Below are positions 13,963-22,355 of a stretch of 64,000 nucleotides of DNA, in pieces. The stretch spans positions 37,307-101,306 of the forward strand of contig JAGZQO010000010.1 in assembly GCA_018382125.1 (NCBI GenBank), written 5' to 3'. The notes under the pieces are model-generated. The model ran no database searches and had not been told where the DNA came from. It worked only from the letters and a program-made list of their open reading frames with translations. This stretch comes from Collinsella sp. (lineage in GTDB: Bacteria > Actinomycetota > Coriobacteriia > Coriobacteriales > Coriobacteriaceae). Positions within the stretch are counted from its first letter, which is position 1, and every line of letters starts with the position of its first letter. The translations under genes were made by a program, and so were the position numbers.

Positions 13963-14229
13963 TTAGCCGCGGTCGCGGTTGCCACGAGAGGAAACCACGG
14001 GGACGGTGTACGGCAGGAGAGCCATCTCGCGGGCGCGCTTGATGGCGTTGGCGATGTCATGCTGATGCTGCGTGCAAGCGCCAGTGACGCGACGGGGCTT
14101 GATCTTGCCACGGTCGGTCATGTACTTACGGAGAAGCTGAGTGTCCTTATAGTCGATGAACTCAGTGTTCTCCTTGCAGAACTGGCAGTACTTACGACGC
14201 GGCTGACGTGCAGAAAAATCATTAGCCAT
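13963..14229 (-). CDS. rpsR: 30S ribosomal protein S18
   Basis: S18 forms a heterodimer with S6 on the 30S platform. The 88-residue protein contains [10 protein letters not shown] and the conserved [24 protein letters not shown] block. It keeps two N-terminal cysteines (CQFC), so it resembles the zinc-type (C+) S18 version. The start at 14229 ([13 protein letters not shown]) has GAAAGG upstream; a longer frame reading through the ssb-rpsR gap is not supported. It lies between ssb and rplI. Confidence 0.95.
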   Translation of the reverse strand: MANDFSARQPRRKYCQFCKENTEFIDYKDTQLLRKYMTDRGKIKPRRVTGACTQHQHDIANAIKRAREMALLPYTVPVVSSRGNRDRG

Positions 14230-14301
14230 GTCAAAATACCTTTCGTTTGGCAACTTCGGCGAACCGAAGCCGCCTCTCACTCAAAAATAGGTGAACAACC
14301 C

Positions 14302-14754
14302 TTAGAACGGGATGTCCTCATCGTAGACGTCGACCGCGGGCGGCGTAGCCACCGGTGCGGCAGGACGTGCTGCGGGCGCGGGAGCTGCGGGGGCGTAACC
14401 GCCCTGATCGTAGCCGCCCTGGCCACCGCGGGAGCTCATAAACTCGATCTCATCGACGATGACCTCAAGCTTGCTCCTGCGCTGACCGTCGCGCTCCCAA
14501 GAGCTGTAGCGCAGCTTGCCCTCGATCGCGACCTTGTTTCCCTTTGCCAGGAAACGGCTCACGGCCTCGGCGCGGGTGCCGAACATGGTGCAGTCGACAA
14601 AGTTGGGATAATCCTCCCACTCGCCAGTCTGCGCGTTGCGGCGACGATCGTTCACGGCGACGCCAAAGGACAGAACCTGGGTTCCGCCGGCGGTGGCGCG
14701 CAGCTCGGGATCGCGGGTGAGGTTACCGGTGATGTTCACTCGATTGATGCTCAT
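14302..14754 (-). CDS. ssb: Single-stranded DNA-binding protein
   Basis: SSB coats single-stranded DNA during replication, repair and recombination. Residues 1-110 form the OB fold (MSINRVNITGNLTRDPELRAT, FVDCTMFGTRAEAVSRFLAKG). A Gly/Gln/Pro/Ala-rich linker follows, then the acidic tip DEDIPF that recruits partner proteins. At 150 residues it is a typical bacterial SSB. It sits between rpsF and rpsR, the classic arrangement, so its expression is tied to the ribosomal genes. Confidence 0.96.
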   Translation of the reverse strand: MSINRVNITGNLTRDPELRATAGGTQVLSFGVAVNDRRRNAQTGEWEDYPNFVDCTMFGTRAEAVSRFLAKGNKVAIEGKLRYSSWERDGQRRSKLEVIVDEIEFMSSRGGQGGYDQGGYAPAAPAPAARPAAPVATPPAVDVYDEDIPF

Positions 14755-14802
14755 AACTCACTACTTCCTCTTGGGGCACAAGCCCAGTCCAAAACGACAG
14801 TC

Positions 14803-15096
14803 TTACTCCTGGTCGTCGCGACGGACGATCATGTGGCGGACCACAGCGTCGGTGATGCGCAGGACGCGATCAAGCTCGGCGATCTGGGTAGGATCTGCGT
14901 GGAAGTTGATGAGGGTGTAGTCACCATCGGTGAGGTCGTTGATCTCGTAGGCGAGCTTGCGCTTGCCCCACTCGTCAACGGAGTCGACCTTGCCAGCGCC
15001 CTCAGCGATCGTGGTATCGATACGCTTCATAACAGCGAGACGAGTCTCGGGGTCGAGCGACGGGTCAACAAAGAACAGCAGTTCATAAGCCTTCAT
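14803..15096 (-). CDS. rpsF: 30S ribosomal protein S6
   Basis: S6 pairs with S18 on the 30S subunit platform. The 97-residue protein begins MKAYELLFFVDPSLDPETR and has the usual WGKRKLAYEI core. The start at 15096 follows a strong GAGGAGGTGACAAT ribosome binding site; a start seven codons earlier would lie on top of that site. It is the first gene of the rpsF-ssb-rpsR-rplI operon. A good promoter and a leader hairpin lie upstream. Confidence 0.96.
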   Translation of the reverse strand: MKAYELLFFVDPSLDPETRLAVMKRIDTTIAEGAGKVDSVDEWGKRKLAYEINDLTDGDYTLINFHADPTQIAELDRVLRITDAVVRHMIVRRDDQE

Positions 15097-15122
15097 ATTG
15101 TCACCTCCTCTGGGCAAATGTG

Positions 15123-15196
15123 GCTTCAGGTCGTGAAGGTGCGCCTGAAGCAGGAAAAGACTTGGTAATAATATCTTTCAACCTCCTAGGCTGCAA
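15123..15196 (-). promoter_or_regulatory. Promoter and leader hairpin of the rpsF operon
   Basis: On the minus strand, TTGCAG (15196-15191) and TATTAT (15173-15168) are separated by exactly 17 nt, a good sigma-70-type promoter. Downstream in the leader, GCTTCAGG and CCTGAAGC (arms 15144-15151 and 15123-15130) form an 8-bp hairpin with a 13-nt loop CGCACCTTCACGA. A leader hairpin at this place could be an S6:S18 autoregulatory site, as known for other rpsF leaders, but I could not match the consensus with certainty. The rest of 15200-15556 shows no gene. Confidence 0.6.
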
Positions 15197-15556
15197 GAAT
15201 ATGCAGCTACAACCTCATGACCTCCACATATGCCCATACTCGCACGGTGTTTCATGCGCATTCCAACCAAATGCCGACCAAATGCTTGACGGATTTGTGG
15301 ACAAGATACGGTGCCGCGGGGACAAGCTGAGCCAAGCCGCAGGTCAACGGGCACAAGGCTGTGGTCGCAAAATGCATACCAGTGGCCCACAGCACCAATC
15401 AAAGATTTTTAAATTCATTGCCAAGTCGCTTATGAATACCCTTTTTGAACAATTGAGTTGATCAACCACGCTGGTCGGAAGCCGTTTTTTGGCACCTCAA
15501 ACCCCACTGCAACGCCAAGTGCGGCCAAGCGTTTTAAAAAATGCTAAGTTTTCGGC

Positions 15557-15584
15557 TTGCACCTTGCGATTCCTCGTGTATACT
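15557..15584 (+). promoter_or_regulatory. Promoter of the tRNA-Ser genes
   Basis: TTGCAC (15557-15562) and TATACT (15579-15584) are separated by 16 nt. The -10 box ends 16 nt before the first tRNA-Ser. Confidence 0.65.
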
Positions 15585-15600
15585 AACTTTCGCATTTAAC

Positions 15601-15691
15601 GGAGAGTTGTCCGAGTGGCCGAAGGAGCACGATTGGAAATCGTGTAGGCGTCAAAAGCGTCTCCAGGGTTCAAATCCCTGACTCTCCGCCA
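15601..15691 (+). tRNA. tRNA-Ser (anticodon GGA)
   Basis: The acceptor stem pairs ggagagt with actctcc, with discriminator G and an encoded CCA (15689-15691). The anticodon loop reads TTGGAAA, giving GGA (reads UCC/UCU). A long variable arm typical of serine tRNAs is present. A terminator hairpin follows at 15701-15730. Confidence 0.96.
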
Positions 15692-15700
15692 GTTAATTCC

Positions 15701-15730
15701 AAAGCAGGCCTTCGAGCCTGCTTTGTTTTT
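15701..15730 (+). terminator. Terminator between the two tRNA-Ser genes
   Basis: Arms AAAGCAGGC (15701-15709) and GCCTGCTTT (15716-15724) are perfect complements and are followed by GTTTTT. Confidence 0.8.
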
Positions 15731-15739
15731 ACCCCACGC

Positions 15740-15830
15740 GGAGGGGTGGCAGAGTGGTTGAATGCGGCGGTCTCGAAAACCGTTTGGCCTGTATAAGGTC
15801 ACGAGGGTTCGAATCCCTCCTCCTCCGCCA
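15740..15830 (+). tRNA. tRNA-Ser (anticodon CGA)
   Basis: The acceptor stem pairs ggagggg with ctcctcc, with discriminator G and an encoded CCA ending at 15830. The anticodon loop CTCGAAA gives CGA (reads UCG). A long variable arm is present. A perfect hairpin terminator (15842-15851 with 15856-15865) and T-run follow. Confidence 0.95.
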
Positions 15831-15841
15831 TTTTGGTTGAG

Positions 15842-15872
15842 AAAGCTCCCAAGAATGGGAGCTTTTTTGTTT
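15842..15872 (+). terminator. Terminator of tRNA-Ser(CGA)
   Basis: Arms AAAGCTCCCA and TGGGAGCTTT enclose AGAA and are followed by TTTTGTTTT. Confidence 0.85.
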
Positions 15873-15900
15873 TGAGTCCCTTACAAACAAATACGACGAA

Positions 15901-16036
15901 GGAGGAGGGATTCGAACCCGCCAGGGCGCGGAGCGTAAAGAAAACGCGCCCGTGGCGCGTTTTTAGCGCAGCGCGGTCGGCGTAAGCCGACCGGATAAAT
16001 TTTGAGCTCCGCTCAAAATTTGGACATCCCTCCTAT
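15901..16036 (+). repeat. tRNA-tail repeat cluster, copy A (after tRNA-Ser)
   Basis: The left end (15901-15919) is an antisense copy of the upstream tRNA-Ser 3' part (T-arm plus acceptor side, GGGTTCGAATCCCTCCTCC when reversed). The core GCCAGGGCGCGGAGCG (15920-15935) is shared with copy B and, less well, copy C. Three small palindromes follow (aaaacgcgcc/ggcgcgtttt, gtcggc/gccgac, aaattttgagc/gctcaaaattt). The right end GGACATCCCTCCTATT (16021-16036 region) restores a sense copy of the tRNA T-arm 3' side. No gene is visible between 15831 and 16247. Confidence 0.6.
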
Positions 16037-16080
16037 TCGACCACGCCCCCATCGCGTTCGATCCCAGCCCATATCTCAAA

Positions 16081-16142
16081 CATGTACACCACCCTCCAAA
16101 GATGTCAAAAAATGTCGTTTTTGGAGTGTGATGTACACGTTT
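16081..16142. repeat. ~62-bp palindromic repeat, left copy
   Basis: The element begins CATGTACACCACCCTCC and ends GGAGTGTGATGTACACG, so its ends are inverted repeats of each other, with ATGTCAAAAAATGTCG in the middle. Its reverse complement is almost identical to the copy at 17283-17344. The two copies bracket the nuclease-like gene in inverted orientation. Confidence 0.75.
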
Positions 16143-16247
16143 GCATATGACGCGCACCGGGCATGAGTCGATTTGCTCTTATCCGGTATATTTCCCCACC
16201 TCAACGGACATAAGAGTTTGGTGTCAGCTCGAAGCGAGAGGTCCCTA

Positions 16248-17255
16248 ATGGATACTCCTGTTCTCATTTCGCATAAAACGGCGTGGCTCGTCCATCATGC
16301 ACCGCGGAACCTGGTTCAAGCCGTCGCACAACGCGACTACCAGATAGGTGTGCGGGGCCTCTCTACCCAGCAACGCATCGCGCGCATTCGACAGGCACTT
16401 ACCAACTGCGGCATTCCGTCCACCATGCTCAAGACTATCGACATCTCCGTAGTATTTGCTTTCGAGCGAATTCGCACCAACGGTGTCACTTGCCACGTTC
16501 TCGGCCAAAACCTACCCTACGACCATATTGACGAGCTTACGCCCGGCATCTTTATCACCGACGAAGCCTTCACCTTCGTGCTCGCTGCCGAGTGGATGGA
16601 TAGGATCGAATACCTCGAGTATGGTTACGAAGTTTGCGGCGACTATCGCATGGGGCTCAATCCCTCTGACCCTTACACTGAGCAACCAACCACCACCTCC
16701 AAGGACGAAATTGTCGAGCTACTCGATCGGCACCCCGGCAAACCCGGCGCCACACGCGCCAGACTCGCGCTCAGACACATCTACGACCACTCAGCCTCGC
16801 CCATGGAGACCGCATCGTCCATCACCCTCTCGCTCCCAACAAGCGAAGGCGGCGTTGGTATCCGAGGTATCGAGCTCAACAGACCACTCGAAATCCCTCA
16901 ACGTCTTCGGCATTGCACAAAAGCCCGAACGCTCAAAATCGACGCTCTTGTTACCTACAAGCGCAGAGAACTCGGCATCGAATATAAGGGCGGCTTTCAC
17001 GATGAGACCGAGCGCAAGGGCGCAGATGCGGAACGAGAGGCCGTGCTCGCCCAAATGGGATATCGAATCGTTACGCTCACCTCGGCACAGTTCGCGAATC
17101 AGCTTGCCTTTCACCGCGCCATGAACAGCATTCGCGAAGCACTCGGTATGCCCCGCTGCACGGACGCCGAGTACCAGCGAAAGCAGAACGAACTGCGCAA
17201 GGCACTTATCCGCAACTGGAAGAGCGCGCAGGGCGAAGACGCGCCTTCCGAGTAG
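16248..17255 (+). CDS. Nuclease-like protein, AbiEi-like N-terminus and DUF559/Vsr-type PD-(D/E)XK C-terminus
   Basis: This 335-residue protein has no recognised name. The C-terminal part has the layout of small Vsr/DUF559 endonuclease-like domains: Asp232 in KIDALV, then Glu245-Tyr-Lys247 in GIEYKG, a helix with ADAEREAVLAQMGY and the strand RIVTLT. This gives the D..ExK signature of PD-(D/E)XK enzymes. The N-terminal part (VLISHKTAWLVHHAP) recalls AbiEi-like regulators often fused to such domains; that link is inference. The start at 16248 is set by AGAGG 7 nt upstream. It stands alone, between inverted copies of a palindromic repeat and just after tandem tRNA-Ser genes, which suggests an acquired cargo gene, possibly defensive. 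Confidence 0.75.
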   Translation: MDTPVLISHKTAWLVHHAPRNLVQAVAQRDYQIGVRGLSTQQRIARIRQALTNCGIPSTMLKTIDISVVFAFERIRTNGVTCHVLGQNLPYDHIDELTPGIFITDEAFTFVLAAEWMDRIEYLEYGYEVCGDYRMGLNPSDPYTEQPTTTSKDEIVELLDRHPGKPGATRARLALRHIYDHSASPMETASSITLSLPTSEGGVGIRGIELNRPLEIPQRLRHCTKARTLKIDALVTYKRRELGIEYKGGFHDETERKGADAEREAVLAQMGYRIVTLTSAQFANQLAFHRAMNSIREALGMPRCTDAEYQRKQNELRKALIRNWKSAQGEDAPSE

Positions 17256-17282
17256 CGTCATCCCAGCACGCCCCAACCAAAA

Positions 17283-17344
17283 CATGTACATCACCCTCCA
17301 AAACCGACATTTTTTGACATCTTTGGAGGCTGATGTACACGTTT
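17283..17344. repeat. ~62-bp palindromic repeat, right copy
   Basis: The element begins CATGTACATCACCCTCC and ends GGAGGCTGATGTACACG, with CGACATTTTTTGACATC in the centre. It is the inverted counterpart of 16081-16142 with only a few mismatches. It lies 28 bp after the stop codon of the nuclease-like gene. Confidence 0.75.
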
Positions 17345-17459
17345 GGTGCCTACGCCCCCACCCAGTCCCAACCGTTTACCGAGCAATAGGGTCGCCACGC
17401 CCGCCAACCATGTACTATGTACGGGCATTGTCTAAACCCACAATCCAAAGGACCCCATC

Positions 17460-18149
17460 TTGCCCGTCGTCGCCGCCATAACCATTACCTCACATGCCTC
17501 GGATGCCATGGTCGCTATTCCGTTTTGGCTCGAGATGTTCGCTGTTGTCGCTGCATCGATCTCGGGTGTACTGGTTGCGCGCGAGCACAAGCTCGACCTG
17601 GTGGGCGCGGTCGCGCTCGCGGTGGTCTGCGGTCTGGGCGGCGGTCTTTTGCGCGATATGACGCTGCAGGTAGGCAACGTCTACATCCTCAACCAGCCGA
17701 TGGCACTGCCGCTTTCCATCGCCACGGCAGCCATCATCTACATTTTCCCGGCAATCGTCGACAAGCCCGAAAAACTCATTCCCCTGCTCGACATCATCTC
17801 GGTCGGCATCTATGCCGCAACCGGCGCGGACAAGGCACTGGTCTACGGCTTCGCGCCGGCGGTGTGCATCATGATGGGCTTTTTTACCGCGGTGGGCGGC
17901 GGCATGTTGCGCGACGGCTTTATGGGCGTGGTTCCGGGCATTTTCCAACGTACTAACTTTTATGCCATCGCCGCCATCGCCGGATCGACAAGCTATGTGT
18001 GTCTCGTTATGAGCGGCATCATGAGCAATGTCGCCGCGCTGATCGTATGCGTTGTCGTGACCATGGGTCTGCGCTGGCTCTCGCTGCGCTTTGACATCAA
18101 AAGCCCCACCGAAGAAGATATCGCGCGCTTCTTGCACCGTAAAAAGTAG
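17460..18149 (+). CDS. UPF0126/TRIC-type membrane channel family protein
   Basis: The 229-residue protein has about seven hydrophobic segments and two internal repeats. Each repeat carries the family motif of a glycine run followed by a basic-acidic pair: GLGGGLLRDM and AVGGGMLRDGFMG. Proteins of this family (E. coli YadS/YicG) are thought to be cation channels related to TRIC channels. The start is a TTG at 17460 with AAAGGA 7 nt upstream; an internal ATG 16 codons later lacks a good site and would trim the first helix. The C-terminus is cytoplasmic and charged (FLHRKK). The gene is monocistronic as far as visible, with a bactofilin-like gene following. Confidence 0.88.
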   Translation: MPVVAAITITSHASDAMVAIPFWLEMFAVVAASISGVLVAREHKLDLVGAVALAVVCGLGGGLLRDMTLQVGNVYILNQPMALPLSIATAAIIYIFPAIVDKPEKLIPLLDIISVGIYAATGADKALVYGFAPAVCIMMGFFTAVGGGMLRDGFMGVVPGIFQRTNFYAIAAIAGSTSYVCLVMSGIMSNVAALIVCVVVTMGLRWLSLRFDIKSPTEEDIARFLHRKK

Positions 18150-18217
18150 ACAGCACGGCACGACCCTTCGAAATGCAACCGAGAGGTTCTTTTAGAGCGC
18201 CCACGCGTTGGGTACCC

Positions 18218-18244
18218 TGTTAGGTATATGCCGAACACCTAACA
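18218..18244. promoter_or_regulatory. Inverted repeat upstream of the polymer-forming protein gene
   Basis: TGTTAGGT (18218-18225) and ACCTAACA (18237-18244) are perfect complements separated by 11 nt. The right arm lies just before the AAAGGA ribosome binding site of the gene at 18257, so it may be an operator or an mRNA hairpin. The half-site TTAGGT also forms the 12-bp palindromes at 36480 and 39985. Confidence 0.4.
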
Positions 18245-18256
18245 AAAGGATCAACC

Positions 18257-19402
18257 ATGACTTTCAACCAAACCGCGACGGCGCCGTCACACAAGATGCG
18301 TCGCTGCCTGCTTATGGCATTCGCGCTCATCGCGCTCGCGCTCACCGTGCTTCCCACGGCGTCGTTCGCCGGCACGGACACCGCAGGCAACGTACTTGCG
18401 ACCGACAATGACGCCAATCCGTCCGGCGTCGAAGGTGACCTGTACTGGGCAGGTCAGGCCCTCAACTTGGATGATGTGTCCATCGGCCGCGATATCATCG
18501 CCGCGGGCGATACCCTCTCGATCCGTGACTGCACAGTGGGCGGCGCCGTCCGTCTGGCGGCACGCACCATCGACATTGCCAAGACCACGGTTGATGGCGG
18601 CGTGACCGTCGCTGGCCAGCATGTCGTGCTCAATTCCGACAGCACCGCCAACTGTTTCTATGCGATAGGCGAGACGGTTGCCCTGCGCGGCTCTACCAAG
18701 TCGGCAGCGCTTGCGGGCAACACGGTGACCATCGATGGCACCGTCGAGGGCGATGTCGAGGTTTGGGCCGACAAGCTCATCCTGGGCAAGAACGCCCACA
18801 TCACCGGCACCGTGAACGCGCACGTCTCCGAGGACCCCGAGCGCGCCGCGGGAGCCGAGGTCGGCGCGCTTAAGATCGACCGCACCGAGAACAAGGATAC
18901 TTCCACCGTTAACGATGTCATCGGCGGTATCGTCGCCGCGGCACTTTCGACTTGCCTTGTCGCTCTGCTGCTCGAGCTCGTCTTTCCGCGCGCGACCGCC
19001 GGCGCCGCCGGCATGCTCCACCAGCGCCCCACGCCCCTGTGGGTGAGCGGTCTTCTGAGCACGATTGCTGTCGTCCCCACCGTCCTACTGCTGATTATCT
19101 CTATCGCCGGTCTGTCGCTTGCCGGAGCCCTCTTGTGCGGCGTTATCGGCATCGCGTTGGTGTCGAGTGCCTTTGCGGGGTGCGCGATCGTCCGCATGGT
19201 CGGACACAGCCAAAACCGCTACGCCATGGCGGCCGTGGGTGGCATCGCCGCGGGCGCGCTTACGGCAATCCCCCTCGTAGGCGACTTCATCAGCGGCGTG
19301 GCCTTCGTCTTTACACTCGGCTACATCATCCAAATCATCTGGCGCAACGCCCACCTCAAACCGCAGCAGCCGGCTAACACGCCAGGACTCCCCACCGCTT
19401 AG
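18257..19402 (+). CDS. Exported polymer-forming (bactofilin-like) membrane protein
   Basis: The 381-residue protein has a signal peptide (cleavage likely after ASFA, residue 38). About 150 residues of short repeated beta-strand units follow (SIGRDIIAAGDTLSIRDCTVGGAVRLAARTID style, cut here into its repeating [VI]xGxV pattern), as in bactofilins and other polymer-forming beta-helices. Three to five membrane segments fill the C-terminal 170 residues (AALSTCLVALLLELVF; VVPTVLLLIISIAGLSLA; FISGVAFVFTLGYII). An extracytoplasmic beta-helix anchored to the membrane suggests a scaffold in the envelope; the role is inferred. AAAGGA precedes the ATG. A terminator shared with typA follows. Confidence 0.82.
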   Translation: MTFNQTATAPSHKMRRCLLMAFALIALALTVLPTASFAGTDTAGNVLATDNDANPSGVEGDLYWAGQALNLDDVSIGRDIIAAGDTLSIRDCTVGGAVRLAARTIDIAKTTVDGGVTVAGQHVVLNSDSTANCFYAIGETVALRGSTKSAALAGNTVTIDGTVEGDVEVWADKLILGKNAHITGTVNAHVSEDPERAAGAEVGALKIDRTENKDTSTVNDVIGGIVAAALSTCLVALLLELVFPRATAGAAGMLHQRPTPLWVSGLLSTIAVVPTVLLLIISIAGLSLAGALLCGVIGIALVSSAFAGCAIVRMVGHSQNRYAMAAVGGIAAGALTAIPLVGDFISGVAFVFTLGYIIQIIWRNAHLKPQQPANTPGLPTA

Positions 19403-19467
19403 CCGCCAACCACCACAAAGATGCCAAGCACCTTTGTGGCGGCGCAAACGAACCTGCCCCCTGAACC

Positions 19468-19506
19468 AAAAAGGGCGCCGACCATTACGGTCGACGCCCT
19501 TTCTTG
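19468..19506. terminator. Bidirectional terminator between the bactofilin-like gene and typA
   Basis: Arms 19471-19483 and 19489-19501 pair over 13 positions with one mismatch. T-runs lie on both sides (TTTCTTG on plus, CCTTTTTGG on minus), so it serves the convergent genes on either side. Confidence 0.85.
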
Positions 19507-19529
19507 TTAGACGCTATAAAGTCCAGCGC

Positions 19530-21368
19530 TTATTTGTTGACCTGACCGGCGCGGACGGCGGCCTTCTTGCGGTCGGTGGCGTTGAGCAGGCGCTTGCGCA
19601 GGCGGATGTTCTTGGGAGTGATCTCGACCAGCTCGTCGTCGGCGATGTACTCCAGCGCCTCCTCCAGCGAGAAGGTGCGGGGCGGCACCAGCTGCACGGA
19701 GATATCGGAGGTCGAGGAACGCTGGTTGCCCAGGTTCTTGGTACGGGCGATGTTGACGACCATGTCGCCGGCCTTGCTGCGCTCGCCCACAATCATGCCC
19801 TCATAGCACTCGGTGCCCGGCTCAACAAACAGCTGGCCGCGCTCCTGCAGCGTACCCAGGGCATAGGCAACGGCCTTCTCGGTGGTCATGGAGATCATGG
19901 CGCCGTTCTGACGGTTACCGATCTCGCCGGCGTAAGGACCGTACTCCAGGAAGGTGTGGTAGAACACGCCCTCGCCGTGGGTGACGTTCATGATGCGGTT
20001 CTTAAGGCCCATGATGCCGCGGGTCGGAATCTTAAACTCGAGATGCGTCACGATGCCCGAGGTGTCCATGCTCGTCATGATGCCGCCGGAGGTACCGAAG
20101 ACCTCAACGACCTTGCCCGAGTACTCGTCCGGGCACTCGACGACGGCCTGCTCGACGGGCTCCATCTTGTTGCCGTTCTCATCCTTCTTAAACAGAACGC
20201 GGGGACGGCCGACCTGGAACTCAAAGCCCTCGCGGCGCATGGACTCCATCAGAACGGACAGGTGCAGAATGCCGCGGCCCGAGACCTCGACGCCGCTCTT
20301 GTCCTCGAGCTCCTCGATCTTCATGGTCACGTTGTTCTCGGCCTCGTTGAACAGGCGCTCCTTGAGCTGACGGGCGCCCACGATGTCGCCGTCGCGACCG
20401 ACGAGCGGAGAGGTCGAAGCCTCAAAGACGATGGACAGGGTCGGCGGGTCGATCTCGATGGGCTCGAGTTCAACGGGGTTCTCGGGGTCGGTGTAGACAT
20501 CGCCGATATCGGTGCGATCGATGCCCACGACGGCGGCGATGTCACCGGCGCCGACTTCCTGGCACTCGGTGCGGCCCAGGTAGTCGAAGGTAAAGAGCTG
20601 CTTGACGGTAGCGGTGGCGCTGGAACCGTCATTCTTGACAACCAGGATCTGGTCGCCCTGGTGGATGGTGCCGGAGTACACGCGACCGATGCCGATACGG
20701 CCAACGAAGTTGGAGTGGTCGATGGTCACGCACTGCATGGCCAGCGGGGCGTTCTCGTCAACCTCGGGCGCGGGCATGTCGTCGATGATCATATCGAGCA
20801 GCGGATACATGTCCATGTTGCCGTCGTTGGGGTCAAGGCGGGCAAAGCCATTCATGGCGCTGGCGTAGACCACGTGCTCCATGGCGAACTCAAGCTGGTC
20901 GTCGGTAGCGCCCAGGTCGGCCATAAGGTCGAGGCAGTCGTTGTAGGCCTTCTCGGGGTTGGCACCCGGACGGTCGATCTTGTTGATGACGATCATGATC
21001 TTAAGGCCGGTGTCGATAGCGTGACGCAGCACGAAGCGGGTCTGGGGCATGGGGCCCTCAAAAGCGTCGACCAGCAGCAGGGCGCCGTCGGCCATACGCA
21101 GCACGCGCTCGACCTCGCCGCCAAAGTCGGCGTGGCCCGGGGTGTCGATGACGTTGATCTTGACGTCCTTGTACTCGATAGAGATGTTCTTGGCGAGAAT
21201 CGTAATGCCGCGCTCGCGCTCCTGGTCGTTGGAATCCAGGACGCGGTCCTCGACCTGCTGGTTGGCACGGAAGGCGTCCGTGGCACGCAGGAGCTTGTCG
21301 ACCATCGTCGTCTTGCCGTGGTCGACGTGAGCGATGATGGCGATGTTCCTCAGATTGTCTACGCGCAT
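19530..21368 (-). CDS. typA: GTP-binding protein TypA/BipA
   Basis: TypA is a ribosome-associated translational GTPase linked to 50S assembly and stress growth. The 612-residue protein has the G1 motif [16 protein letters not shown] switch, G3 [17 protein letters not shown]4 NKIDRP and the TypA-specific C-terminal region ending with [21 protein letters not shown]. Length and motifs are canonical. It lies downstream of the small cluster 21486-22856 on the same strand with a 117-bp gap, so it may have its own promoter. Confidence 0.96.
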   Translation of the reverse strand: MRVDNLRNIAIIAHVDHGKTTMVDKLLRATDAFRANQQVEDRVLDSNDQERERGITILAKNISIEYKDVKINVIDTPGHADFGGEVERVLRMADGALLLVDAFEGPMPQTRFVLRHAIDTGLKIMIVINKIDRPGANPEKAYNDCLDLMADLGATDDQLEFAMEHVVYASAMNGFARLDPNDGNMDMYPLLDMIIDDMPAPEVDENAPLAMQCVTIDHSNFVGRIGIGRVYSGTIHQGDQILVVKNDGSSATATVKQLFTFDYLGRTECQEVGAGDIAAVVGIDRTDIGDVYTDPENPVELEPIEIDPPTLSIVFEASTSPLVGRDGDIVGARQLKERLFNEAENNVTMKIEELEDKSGVEVSGRGILHLSVLMESMRREGFEFQVGRPRVLFKKDENGNKMEPVEQAVVECPDEYSGKVVEVFGTSGGIMTSMDTSGIVTHLEFKIPTRGIMGLKNRIMNVTHGEGVFYHTFLEYGPYAGEIGNRQNGAMISMTTEKAVAYALGTLQERGQLFVEPGTECYEGMIVGERSKAGDMVVNIARTKNLGNQRSSTSDISVQLVPPRTFSLEEALEYIADDELVEITPKNIRLRKRLLNATDRKKAAVRAGQVNK

Positions 21369-21485
21369 GTAGTTCCCCTATCTTCTATCTATATACAACC
21401 GGCACGCGTATGCGGCCCGCCCAGCGATACAACGCTCAGCGGGAATATTGAGCCTTTTACCGAAAACTCGTTTATTTTAGCGATT

Positions 21486-21935
21486 TTAGATGAGAGGGGT
21501 TTCCTCACCTGCAGGTTCAGGGTCGCTCCACATAAAACCATCGCCGGCGCCCATGCCCTCATACAGCACGTATGCCGAAAAACCACTCTCGAGCGTGGTT
21601 TCGAAGAAGCTCACGAGCAGAGCATCGTGATAGCCGCCGTCAATCTCGACGCAGCCGGTGTAGCCGATGGCATAGCGAGCGATACGGCCCAGGCCCTCGT
21701 CCTTAAGACCCATCTTGTGCTCGGAGATAAAGTTGTTGGCCGCCTCGAGGCACGCCTCTTCGCCATCCTCATCGAGCGCCGCCAGATAACGGTTGGAAGC
21801 GGCGTCCTCAATTGCCACGACCACGCCAGGGTTTTCACCGGCGGCAAGGTCGTCCAAGAACGCGCCGATCAGATCGCACACCATGGCGTCGAGCTCGGCG
21901 GAGACGTTACCGGCGTCCTGCATATCCTGTGCCAT
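21486..21935 (-). CDS. Uncharacterised small acidic protein
   Basis: I do not recognise this 149-residue protein. It is acidic, soluble, with no signal peptide or membrane segment. It begins MAQDMQDAGNVSAELDAMVC and contains two mixed alpha/beta blocks (GVVVAIEDAASNRYLAALDE and YHDALLVSFFETTLESGFSAY). It follows the 129-residue membrane protein gene by 30 bp and is the third gene of a cluster that starts with the bifunctional-nuclease-family gene. No function can be assigned. Confidence 0.75.
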   Translation of the reverse strand: MAQDMQDAGNVSAELDAMVCDLIGAFLDDLAAGENPGVVVAIEDAASNRYLAALDEDGEEACLEAANNFISEHKMGLKDEGLGRIARYAIGYTGCVEIDGGYHDALLVSFFETTLESGFSAYVLYEGMGAGDGFMWSDPEPAGEETPLI

Positions 21936-21965
21936 CTTTAGACCTTCCCATCGAGTCTGGCGTCG

Positions 21966-22355
21966 TTACAGTTCTTGTGCCTCGGCGGCGATCCTGGCGG
22001 CAGCGTCGCGGGCGCGCATCATGTCCGCTGCGCGCTTGTCGAGCACCTTGATCTGACTGGTCAGCATTACCGCATCGACCACACCCCAGATCACAAGGCC
22101 CGTAGAGATCGAAAACCCAAGCGCACCAACTGTACCACGAAGGCGCAAGCAGATTGCCGCGACAAGGACGGAGACGACAACCATCTTGATAAACGAGCCG
22201 CGGCGCTCGCGAAGCGTGCGGGCCTGCGTCACATAGGCAATGCGAGCCGCCTCAGAAGCCTCCGAGCGCATCTGGGCCTCGCGGGCGATCGCAGCCGCCT
22301 CAGCCGACATACCGCCGGCCATCAGCGAACGCTCCGCAACCTGGACGCCCCGCAT
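21966..22355 (-). CDS. Uncharacterised two-helix membrane protein
   Basis: The 129-residue protein has an Ala/Glu-rich helical N-terminus, two hydrophobic segments (about FIKMVVVSVLVAAICLRL and ALGFSISTGLVIWGVVDAV) and an Ala/Arg-rich helical C-terminus. I do not recognise a family. Its ATG is directly adjacent to the stop codon of the upstream nuclease-family gene, so the two are translationally coupled. Confidence 0.72.
   Translation of the reverse strand: MRGVQVAERSLMAGGMSAEAAAIAREAQMRSEASEAARIAYVTQARTLRERRGSFIKMVVVSVLVAAICLRLRGTVGALGFSISTGLVIWGVVDAVMLTSQIKVLDKRAADMMRARDAAARIAAEAQEL

Noticed and set aside
15120..15461. 113-residue frame between rpsF and the tRNA-Ser genes
   Set aside because: It overlaps the rpsF promoter and leader on the other strand, has no ribosome binding site and no recognisable protein pattern.
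15901..16036. Attachment site of a prophage or integrative element at tRNA-Ser
   Set aside because: The duplicated tRNA piece is both antisense and sense within 140 bp, and no integrase or phage gene is in the window. A link with the nearby nuclease cassette remains possible.
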